A stretch of 5,602 nucleotides of DNA from an uncultured Labedella sp. Lineage in GTDB: Bacteria; Actinomycetota; Actinomycetes; Actinomycetales; Microbacteriaceae. Position numbers and translations under genes: made by a program. Shown in pieces: positions 1 through 5,238 of the stretch. A model generated the notes under the pieces. It was not told the origin of the DNA. It saw only the letters and a program-made list of their open reading frames with translations, and made no database searches. The stretch lies in the NCBI GenBank assembly GCA_934636065.1, contig CAKTZW010000159.1, positions 1 through 5,602 of the forward strand, read 5' to 3'. How positions within the stretch are numbered: position 1 is the first letter of the stretch; every line of letters begins with the position of its first letter.

Positions 1-255
1 GACCTCACCGGCGAAGTCGTCGGAGGAGACGGGGTCGCCGTTCTGGTCGACCCCGGAGAACTCGATCGACTCGTCGCGCTCGTCGGCCGGGATCTCGGTC
101 CAGCTGCCGTCTCCGGCGATGTAGCCCTTGCCGCTGCCCTCGCGGTACTGCTCGGCGAGCGGGTCGTTCGTGCAGCCGGTGAGCGCGAGCGTCGCGACGG
201 CGGCGAGCGTCGCGATCCGGGTGACGAGGCGGGAGCGGATGGCGGGCGCGCGCAT
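1..255 (-). CDS. Secreted lipoprotein, N-terminal part; probable TlpA/ResA-like thiol-disulfide protein (partial)
   Basis: Only the first 85 codons lie in the window; the gene runs off the left edge. Residues 1-28 form a lipoprotein signal peptide: basic start (MRAPAIRSR), a hydrophobic Ala/Leu/Val stretch, then the lipobox LTGC with the lipidated cysteine at position 28. After a polar linker, residues around 66-85 (FSGVDQNGDPVSSDDFAGEV) read like the first strand and 'dG..v...d..G' turn that opens AhpC/TSA and TlpA/ResA thioredoxin folds. The CXXC active site would lie outside the window, so the redox function is inferred. The ATG overlaps the TGA of the upstream phosphatase gene by one base (TGATG), which implies translational coupling in one operon. 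In many actinobacteria a phosphatase and TlpA-like gene pair precedes ccdA/resB cytochrome c maturation genes, which fits a role in extracytoplasmic thiol chemistry. The lipoprotein call is strong; the thioredoxin call is moderate. Confidence 0.8.
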   Translation of the reverse strand, partial: MRAPAIRSRLVTRIATLAAVATLALTGCTNDPLAEQYREGSGKGYIAGDGSWTEIPADERDESIEFSGVDQNGDPVSSDDFAGEV

Positions 256-890
256 CAGACCGCCCCCACGTCGGTCGCGGCGGTCGCGAGGCCCGCGGCG
301 GGGTCGCGGTAGTCGACCTCGACGAAGGTGTCGTCACGGCGTTCGAGCGTCGTGATGCTCGACAGCGCGCACCGGCGCTTCCGCGGATCGTGCGGCAGCG
401 GGAGACCCGCGACGGTGGAGTGCACCATCCAGATGGGCAATTGGTGGCTCACGATCACCACGTCGCCCTCCGGGGTCGAGTTCCACGCGTCGTCGAGGGC
501 GGCGAGCATGCGGGCGGAGATCGAGACGTACGGCTCGCCCCACGTCGGGATGCGCGGATTGCGCAGGGCGAACCAGTTGCGCGGGTCGCGCACCGCGCGC
601 GCCATCACGCGGCCCTCGAAGTGGTTGGCGGGTTCGATGAGGCGCTCGTCGAGCTCCACGTCGAGCCCGAACTGGGTGGAGAAGGGGGCCGCCGACTCCT
701 GGGTGCGCTGCAGCGGCGAGGCGATGATGCGCGTCACGGGGACGTGCCGGTTCGTGAGGTCGAGCGCGGCGGCGGCCGCCATCCGCTCGCCGAGGGTCGA
801 GAGCCGGTACCCGGGGAGACGTCCGTAGAGCACGCGCGAGGGGTTGTGGACCTCGCCGTGCCGGACGAGATGGATCCGGGAGGCAGACAC
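255..890 (-). CDS. Histidine phosphatase family protein (phosphoglycerate mutase-like)
   Basis: This 211-residue protein has the full signature of the histidine phosphatase superfamily. The catalytic RHG motif is at residues 10-12 (LVRHGE), with His11 the expected phospho-acceptor. The second phosphate-binding arginine is Arg62 in SPLQRTQES, the acidic residue of the D-x-L-x-E region is Glu86 (DERLIEP), and the second histidine is His149 in VIVSHQLPI. Length is normal for the branch. It has no signal peptide or membrane segment, so it should be cytoplasmic. The substrate cannot be told from sequence; the family includes mutases, sugar-phosphate phosphatases and others. The start is GTG at 890: the same frame has a TAG only four codons upstream, so no longer start exists. 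A GGAGGG stretch abuts the GTG too closely for a normal ribosome binding site, and a -10 element is placed for leaderless transcription. The last base of its TGA stop is shared with the start of the next gene. Confidence 0.93.
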   Translation of the reverse strand: MSASRIHLVRHGEVHNPSRVLYGRLPGYRLSTLGERMAAAAALDLTNRHVPVTRIIASPLQRTQESAAPFSTQFGLDVELDERLIEPANHFEGRVMARAVRDPRNWFALRNPRIPTWGEPYVSISARMLAALDDAWNSTPEGDVVIVSHQLPIWMVHSTVAGLPLPHDPRKRRCALSSITTLERRDDTFVEVDYRDPAAGLATAATDVGAV

Positions 891-902
891 CCCTCCAGTC
901 TA
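890..902 (-). promoter_or_regulatory. Probable leaderless promoter (-10 TAGACT) of the histidine phosphatase operon
   Basis: On the minus strand TAGACT occupies 902-897 and fits the actinobacterial TANNNT -10 consensus. With the GTG start at 890 taken as +1, the hexamer falls exactly at -12 to -7. No convincing TTGACA-like -35 is visible 16-18 bases further upstream. The position suggests that the mRNA begins at or next to the start codon. Confidence 0.5.
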
Positions 903-961
903 CGTTCGAGACGGCTGGACGTTCGCCCGATCGCACCTGCGCTGAAGCGCGCGCGGACGCG

Positions 962-997
962 AGAACGGGCCGGTGGACGCACCCACCGGCCCGTTCT
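962..997 (-). terminator. Perfect 15-bp hairpin after the surface protein gene; probable terminator
   Basis: Bases 962-976 pair perfectly with 983-997 around a six-base loop, giving a very GC-rich 15-bp stem. It begins 14 bases past the TAG stop of the surface protein gene (reading the minus strand) and lies upstream of the separate phosphatase promoter, where a terminator is expected. On the minus strand no U-tract follows (CGCG comes next), so it is not a classical intrinsic terminator. U-poor hairpins after genes are common in high-GC actinobacteria, but it could instead act in 3'-end stabilisation. Confidence 0.7.
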
Positions 998-1010
998 TAT
1001 ACCCCCGGGT

Positions 1011-4000
1011 CTACTGCGAAGCGGTCCGGCGCCGCATGAGGGCGACGGCCCAACCGAGGATCGCGAGCAGCGCGGCGATGCCCGCGGCTCCGGTCCATGC
1101 GGAGGCACCCGTCACGGCGAGACCGTCGCCCGGCACCGTCGAGCTGACGGCGCAGACGTCGTCACCGGACCCGTCGAAGCAGTTGCTTCCCGGGACCACG
1201 ACCGTGTTGAGCAGTTCGCCGTCGCCCTGACCAGCGGCCTTCACCGTCAGGGAGTAGGTGATGGTGACGCTGTCACCGGCCGCGAGCGGGCCCTCCCACG
1301 AGAGGACCGGAGCCGAGTACGTGGCGCCGCTCGACGCGTCGTCGTTGTAGGTGGCGTCGTCGAGCACGTCCGACAGGTCGTCGGTGAGCGTCGCGGGCTC
1401 GTCCTCGGTGTAGTCGGCCGCGCCGATGTTGCGGAGCGTCAGCGTGTACGTGACCGTGTCACCGGGCTCGGCGTCCTGGACGTCGACCGTCTTCGCGGCC
1501 TCGAGCGCCCCGACGATGTTCGTCGTGGTGCACTCGTCCGGCAGGCACTCGCCGCCGGGGCCCGTCGGGGTCACCACGTTGGCGAGTTCGTCGTCGCCCT
1601 CGCCGACGGCCCCGACCGTCACCGAGTAGGTGATGGTGGTGCTCTCGCCCACGGCGAGCGGACCGGACCACGTGAGCGTGTCGCCGTTCACGACAGCGCC
1701 GTTCGAGGCGTCGCCGTTGTAGGCGGCGTCGTCGAGCACTCCCGAGAGGTCGTCCTCGATGGACACCGGCTCCTCGACGGTGTAGTCACCGGCGCCGGTG
1801 TTCGTGACCGTCACCGTGTAGGTGACGGTCTGCCCGACCGCGACCATGCCGGACGGGTCGGAGGACTTCGACACCTCGTAGGAGCGCACGGGCGTGTCCG
1901 TGGTGCAGTCGGTCACACAGCTGCCGATACCGGGGTCGACGACGTTCGTCAGGATCCCGTCGCCGGTGATCGGGTCGTCGATCGTGACCGAGTACGTGAT
2001 GGTCACGACTTCGTCGACGGCGAGGGGGCCGGACCAGGTGAGGGTGTCGCCCGTGACCGTGGCGCCGCTCGTCGCGTCGTCGTTGTACGTGGCGTCGTCG
2101 AGGACCTCGGAGAGGTCGTCCTCGATGCTCGCCGGCTCCGCGTCCGTGAAGGGCGCGTCACCGATGTGCGTGACCGTCACCGTGTACGTGACCGTGTCAC
2201 CGGGAGCGGCCACCGCCTCCGACGAGGTCTTCTCGACGGTGTAGCCGCGGCCCGGGATCGTGACGTTGCACTCCGGGTCCGTGGATCCCGGCGGGCAGTT
2301 CACGCCACCGACGACAGTGTTCGCGAGCTCCTGGTCACCCGTGAGCGGGTCGTTGATCGTCACGGTGTAGGTGACCTCCACGGTCTCCCCCACAGCGAGC
2401 GGACCGGACCACGAGAGCACCGGCTCGTCGTACGTGGCGCCGCCGGTCGCGTCGTCGTTGTACGTCGCGTCGTCGATCACCGCGGACAGGTCGTCCGTGA
2501 AGGTCGCCGGCTCCTCCGGCGTGTAGTCGAGGTCGCCCGTGTTCTCGATCGCGATCGTGTACGTGACGGTGTTTCCGGGCTCGAACACCTCGGTGTCGGC
2601 CGTCTTCGTCACCTCGTAGCAGAGGCCGCCGATCGCGATCTCGCCCGTGCCGAGGTCGAGCGGACGGAAGGTCCAGTCATCGATGAGCGCGGAGTTGCCC
2701 CAGCTGTCGCCGTCCTGCTCCCACCCGTGCACGCCACCGACGCTGTTGACACCGGCAGTGCCGTCAAGGACAGGGGTCGCGTTCTGGTGTTGCCCCGGGT
2801 CGATCGCCCTGTCGTCCCAATAGATCGTGCTATTCGGAGCTCCCGGACCGTTCGTCCGCGTGATCTGGATACCGCCAGCGCGCCGCTCGACGTCGCTCTG
2901 AAGGACGTGCATTTCGCCGACGGAGTCGTAGAAGATGCGCGCATTCATGAGCGTGCAGTCGGCGATCGCCGCGCCGTTGCCGTCGAGACCGTCGAAGGCG
3001 TAGGTGTAGGCACCCGACCCGTCGGCTCCCAGGTCCACGATCCGATCGACGGCGTCGTCGTAGGAGCCGTTGCCGTTCGTGTCGATCTGCAGTTGGTGAG
3101 CGCCCTCGAATCGCGGCGTGAGCGAGTAGGTGAACGTGCCGGCGGCACCGTTCGCGGCGGCCGGCGCGAACGCCAGGTCGTCCACAGCGAGGTCCTCGTC
3201 GGTGAGCGGGTCCGGCAGGACCGTCAGCGTCCCATCGGCCGACGGCGTCGTCTCCGGCAAGGCGGCCGACGGCGGCTGGAAGAAGATGCGGAAGTTGTCG
3301 CCGCACTCCGTCTGTGTCACGTCGCCGAGGTTGTCGCTGTCACGCGACTCATAGCTCGGGACGCAGGTCTCCGCGTCGGCGAGTCCGAGGCTGTTGGCAC
3401 GAATCGTGGATCCGATGCCGTTGTAGCTGCGGAGGGTCGTCGTGTACTGGTAACCGCTGTCGTTCACCATGTAGTAGGTGAGATCGCGCGGGATACCGTC
3501 GTCCTGCAGGACCGAGTACAGGTTGCTCCAGACGCGTCCTGCCTGGGCCGTCCCACCCGCATTCACCGTGATGTTCCAGTCGAACGTCGTCGCTCCGAAG
3601 CGGGTAACGGAGGTGATTTTCCACGCGCCGGTCTGATCGACCGCGAGGTCCTCGACAGCGCACTCGGTTCCCACCGCGGCACCAGCCTCGACCGTGCACG
3701 TCCACGCGGTCGATCCGTCCGGACGGATGACCGCGAAGTCCTTCGTCGCAGTACCGGTGGCCTGGTCGACGACCTTGGTGAAGCTCACGTCGAGCGTCTC
3801 GCCGGCCTGCGCGTACGCGTAGAACGTGTTGTCCGAATAGATCGGTGCGCCTTCCGCGTTCGACTCGGCCGCTGCCGGTGTCGCGGCGATCGTCGTCGCG
3901 ACGGCGATCCCGGTCGTCGCAAGAGCCGCCGCGGCGATCGCCGACACGACCCGCCTGAATCGCGTCATGCCTGGGCGTGGAGCGTGCGTCGACTGAGACG

Positions 4001-4031
4001 CTTCCGGGCTCCGGGGGTTCTTCCTGATCAC
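1011..4031 (-). CDS. Secreted cell-wall-anchored DUF11-repeat surface protein with LAVTG sorting signal
   Basis: A 1006-residue exported surface protein. Residues 1-55 are a long signal peptide: basic n-region to about 28, hydrophobic core about 29-50, and a TPAAA-ES cleavage site after residue 55. Residues 56-155 look like a beta-sandwich (AGETLDVSF near the start, a Cys112/Cys124 pair). Residues 156-470 carry Cys223 and Cys243, a possible calcium loop DTNGNGSYDD (317-326), an FDGLDGNG turn (346-353) resembling FlgD-type Ig domains, and a VHGW...WGN...DDWTF block (434-455). Residues 471-960 hold four DUF11-like repeats. Residues 971-975 are LAVTG, followed by a hydrophobic helix (about 981-998) and RRR, i.e. 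a sorting signal of the LAxTG type known for class E sortases. All 14 cysteines fall outside the signal peptide, fitting disulfides. The GTG start has a GAGG site seven bases upstream; internal Met22 would also give a good signal peptide but lacks a clear ribosome site. A structural or adhesive role is inferred; no enzyme motif is seen. No sortase gene is nearby. A divergent AraC-family gene may regulate it. Confidence 0.9.
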   Translation of the reverse strand: MIRKNPRSPEASQSTHAPRPGMTRFRRVVSAIAAAALATTGIAVATTIAATPAAAESNAEGAPIYSDNTFYAYAQAGETLDVSFTKVVDQATGTATKDFAVIRPDGSTAWTCTVEAGAAVGTECAVEDLAVDQTGAWKITSVTRFGATTFDWNITVNAGGTAQAGRVWSNLYSVLQDDGIPRDLTYYMVNDSGYQYTTTLRSYNGIGSTIRANSLGLADAETCVPSYESRDSDNLGDVTQTECGDNFRIFFQPPSAALPETTPSADGTLTVLPDPLTDEDLAVDDLAFAPAAANGAAGTFTYSLTPRFEGAHQLQIDTNGNGSYDDAVDRIVDLGADGSGAYTYAFDGLDGNGAAIADCTLMNARIFYDSVGEMHVLQSDVERRAGGIQITRTNGPGAPNSTIYWDDRAIDPGQHQNATPVLDGTAGVNSVGGVHGWEQDGDSWGNSALIDDWTFRPLDLGTGEIAIGGLCYEVTKTADTEVFEPGNTVTYTIAIENTGDLDYTPEEPATFTDDLSAVIDDATYNDDATGGATYDEPVLSWSGPLAVGETVEVTYTVTINDPLTGDQELANTVVGGVNCPPGSTDPECNVTIPGRGYTVEKTSSEAVAAPGDTVTYTVTVTHIGDAPFTDAEPASIEDDLSEVLDDATYNDDATSGATVTGDTLTWSGPLAVDEVVTITYSVTIDDPITGDGILTNVVDPGIGSCVTDCTTDTPVRSYEVSKSSDPSGMVAVGQTVTYTVTVTNTGAGDYTVEEPVSIEDDLSGVLDDAAYNGDASNGAVVNGDTLTWSGPLAVGESTTITYSVTVGAVGEGDDELANVVTPTGPGGECLPDECTTTNIVGALEAAKTVDVQDAEPGDTVTYTLTLRNIGAADYTEDEPATLTDDLSDVLDDATYNDDASSGATYSAPVLSWEGPLAAGDSVTITYSLTVKAAGQGDGELLNTVVVPGSNCFDGSGDDVCAVSSTVPGDGLAVTGASAWTGAAGIAALLAILGWAVALMRRRTASQ
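1014..1121 (-). other. C-terminal sortase signal (LAVTG, transmembrane helix, RRR tail)
   Basis: This segment encodes residues 971-1006: the pentapeptide LAVTG, a short spacer, a hydrophobic stretch rich in Ala, Leu and Ile, and a basic end (MRRRTASQ). The order motif, helix, positive tail is the standard cell wall sorting signal. Alanine at position 2 matches the LAxTG type recognised by class E sortases of high-GC Gram-positives rather than the LPxTG type of class A. Cleavage is expected between Thr974 and Gly975. Confidence 0.88.
1152..2621 (-). repeat. Four tandem DUF11-like beta-sandwich repeats (about 122-125 residues each)
   Basis: Repeats cover residues about 471-591 (2621-2259), 596-711 (2246-1899), 717-840 (1883-1512) and 841-960 (1511-1152). 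Each carries, in order, a Lys-Thr/Ser start (K476, K601, K722, K847), PGDTVTYT-like and N/H-x-G segments, an EP...DDLS block, DDATYNDDA or a close variant, W-S/E-GPLA, a TITYS-like strand, and a final L-x-N-x-V strand. The conserved Tyr lies at 524, 649, 771 and 895, so the period is 125, 122 and 124 residues. The pattern matches the DUF11/TIGR01451 class of repeats in bacterial surface proteins, which usually act as stalk modules. Each repeat is followed by a short linker with two cysteines. Confidence 0.88.
3867..4031 (-). other. Signal peptide of the surface protein, with extended n-region
   Basis: Residues 1-55. The first 28 residues are polar and basic, including FRR at 25-27; a hydrophobic Ala/Val/Thr/Ile core follows (about 29-50) and then TPAAA with predicted cleavage before Glu56. 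The n-region is longer than usual because translation appears to start at the GTG at 4031 rather than the ATG at 3968. If Met22 were the true start, the peptide would be a normal 34 residues. Confidence 0.8.
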
Positions 4032-4036
4032 AAATG

Positions 4037-4042
4037 TCCCTC
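4037..4042 (-). promoter_or_regulatory. Ribosome binding site of the surface protein gene
   Basis: On the minus strand GAGGGA (4042-4037) precedes the GTG at 4031, with seven bases between GAGG and the start codon. This supports GTG 4031 over the in-frame ATG at 3968, upstream of which (CACGCCCAGGC) there is no clear Shine-Dalgarno sequence. Confidence 0.65.
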
Positions 4043-4072
4043 ACGGTCGAAGCGGTGCGCGGGCGGACCGAA

Positions 4073-4102
4073 GGTCGGCCGCGTCTGCCGAGGAGGCCGA
4101 CC
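4073..4102. promoter_or_regulatory. 8-bp inverted repeat upstream of the surface protein gene (possible leader hairpin)
   Basis: GGTCGGCC (4073-4080) and GGCCGACC (4095-4102) are perfect inverted arms around a 14-base spacer. It lies 42-71 bases upstream of the GTG at 4031, so if the transcript starts further up it would fold in the 5' leader. It could equally be a DNA-binding site. GC-rich arms of this size also arise by chance. Confidence 0.35.
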
Positions 4103-4147
4103 AACCCGATGGCCGCGAGCCCCCGGCACAGGCTCTCAGATTCACAG

Positions 4148-4162
4148 GCGACTGACAGTCGC
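4148..4162. promoter_or_regulatory. 15-bp palindrome, possible operator
   Basis: GCGACTGACAGTCGC is a perfect palindrome with 7-bp arms around a single central A. It lies in the divergent intergenic region, 117 bases or more from the surface protein start. Its size and symmetry fit a site for a dimeric repressor. No known regulator consensus is recognised, and AraC-type proteins usually bind direct repeats, so a second regulator is possible. Confidence 0.4.
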
Positions 4163-4193
4163 GCCAGGTCGTGAACGCCACCGGCCCCAACTC

Positions 4194-4230
4194 TGCGCGA
4201 TTTGTCCCATGTCTTGCGCGAAATGTCCCA
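4194..4230. promoter_or_regulatory. 16-bp direct repeat with 21-bp period; candidate AraC-type operator
   Basis: TGCGCGATTTGTCCCA (4194-4209) and TGCGCGAAATGTCCCA (4215-4230) match at 14 of 16 positions; the only differences are the central TT/AA. Their starts are 21 bp apart, two helical turns, so both lie on the same DNA face. This matches the spacing and half-site length of the classical araI1/araI2 sites. They sit between a divergent AraC-family gene and the surface protein gene. Further partial matches are AAATGTCCC at 4032-4040, overlapping the surface protein ribosome site, and an inverted imperfect one at 4244-4253. Function is inferred. Confidence 0.55.
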
Positions 4231-4310
4231 CGGAGCATCGAAGTGGACCAAATTCCGGCAGTTGACATTGCACGCTACTGAACAGCGCGAAGGAGAGCTC
4301 TTCCGCCGTC

Positions 4311-5174
4311 GTGCACGTGACGAGGGGAAGTCTGTCCGCGATGACGATGGGCGCGCTTGCCGCTGAGAAGTGTGACGATTTCGGGTGGCAGCCGCGCGGT
4401 GCGGTCGATCCGGCACTCGTGGCGGACACCTTGCAGCATCCGCGGTTCGGCATCGGCCGGGCCTGGTCGAATTCGGCGGGTTACAGCCTGTCGGCCGCCC
4501 CCAACCTCACGTACCTCGTGTACACGGTCGAGGGCGGTTTCGAGTTCGACGTCGACGGGTCCGCCGTGGAGGCGGAAGACAGCTCGCTGATCCTCCTCGA
4601 GGGAGAGGCGCCGACGACGGCCCGCACGCTGAAGGAGACGGCTCGCTTCGTCTGGTATTTCGAGCCGACGTTCCTCCGACCCGGTCGATCGCGGTTCCGT
4701 TTCCATGAGCCGATCCGGATGCGGAACGCCTCCCTGCGCGCCCTCCTCAAGATGACCAACTCCATCCTCAACTCTCCACCTCCCACCACCGAGTCGGCGA
4801 GACGGCACGTCGGCATCGCGCTCGAACACCTCGTCGCCGGCGCTCTCGACGAGGCCGGGAGCGACGAGCTCGGCTCGGACTCCCGACACAGCGACGGTCT
4901 CTTCATGGCGGCCCAGCTCGCCATCGAGACGCATTTCCGGGACCCCGCCTTCGGCGTCGAACGGCTCGCGCGAGAGTTGTCCGTCAGCGCACGCACCGTC
5001 CAGACCACGTTCAGCCGCTTCGGCACCACCCCGAGGCGCGAGATCGAGCGGCGCCGTGTCGAGGAGATCAACCGTCTGCCTCGGACGGAGGCCCTGACGG
5101 CCGGTCAGATCGCCGAAAGTTCGGGTTTCGCCTCGACGAAGCAGATGAACCGAGCGCTCGCTCGGTCTCGGTAG
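4311..5174 (+). CDS. AraC-family transcriptional regulator
   Basis: A 287-residue DNA-binding regulator if translated from the GTG at 4311. Residues about 45-125 look like a small cupin-like sensor barrel (YLVYTVEGGFEFDVDG, then LILLEGEAP), residues 130-190 are a helical linker, and residues about 195-287 are the AraC-type double helix-turn-helix. HTH1 is FGVERLARELSVSARTVQ (214-231) followed by SRFGTTPRREIERRRV, with the typical G-x-T-P turn at 238-241. HTH2 contains QIAESSGFASTKQMNRAL (266-283) with the signature GF at 272-273. The protein stops right after HTH2, without the usual G-x-S/T-P-x-x-Y-R tail. The start is uncertain: AGGAG (4291-4295) is 15 bases from GTG 4311, whereas GAGGGGA (4322-4328) precedes the ATG at 4341 by 12 bases; the latter gives 277 residues and may be the true start. 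The inducer is unknown. It is divergent from the surface protein gene and is its most likely local regulator, as an inference from position. Confidence 0.87.
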   Translation: MHVTRGSLSAMTMGALAAEKCDDFGWQPRGAVDPALVADTLQHPRFGIGRAWSNSAGYSLSAAPNLTYLVYTVEGGFEFDVDGSAVEAEDSSLILLEGEAPTTARTLKETARFVWYFEPTFLRPGRSRFRFHEPIRMRNASLRALLKMTNSILNSPPPTTESARRHVGIALEHLVAGALDEAGSDELGSDSRHSDGLFMAAQLAIETHFRDPAFGVERLARELSVSARTVQTTFSRFGTTPRREIERRRVEEINRLPRTEALTAGQIAESSGFASTKQMNRALARSR

Positions 5175-5223
5175 TCGCCGGACGCTCGCCCGCACGGCCG
5201 GGTCCGCCCCACGCGCGGCCGAG

Positions 5224-5238
5224 TAGGCTTGACCCCCG
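5224..5238 (+). promoter_or_regulatory. Probable leaderless promoter (-10 TAGGCT) of aspS
   Basis: TAGGCT at 5224-5229 fits TANNNT and ends nine bases before the GTG at 5238, so transcription would start within about two bases of the start codon. The bases before the GTG (GACCCCC) hold no Shine-Dalgarno sequence. No clear -35 is visible. The arrangement closely resembles that found before the phosphatase gene. Confidence 0.55.

Noticed and set aside
939..950. Small GCGC hairpin with TGAA loop upstream of the phosphatase promoter.
   Set aside because: Only a 4-bp stem in GC-rich sequence, easily chance.
4127..4149. Direct repeat CACAGGC (4127-4133 and 4143-4149), 16 bp apart.
   Set aside because: Seven bases is too short to stand out, and no partner features support it.
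390..4265. Plus-strand open frame of 1291 codons antisense to the surface protein and phosphatase genes.
   Set aside because: It is exactly codon-aligned with both minus-strand genes, so stops would need TTA, CTA or TCA codons in them, which high-GC genes avoid. Its translation is low-complexity Arg/Val/Asp/Gly with no domain, while the minus strand encodes clear families.
4262..4267. Perfect TTGACA -35 hexamer upstream of the AraC-family gene.
   Set aside because: No -10-like sequence follows at 16-19 bases (GCGCGA at 17), and no TANNNT occurs before the start codon on this strand. It might be an activator-dependent promoter, but a full promoter cannot be supported.
4272..4277. Minus-strand TAGCGT as -10 for the surface protein gene.
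   Set aside because: It fits TANNNT but has no -35 partner (GAGCTC upstream) and would give a leader of more than 230 bases; not enough to call.
5195..5221. CGGCCG inverted pair after the AraC-family gene as a terminator.
   Set aside because: Only six pairs around a 15-base loop, no U-tract, and self-complementary CGGCCG is common in GC-rich DNA.
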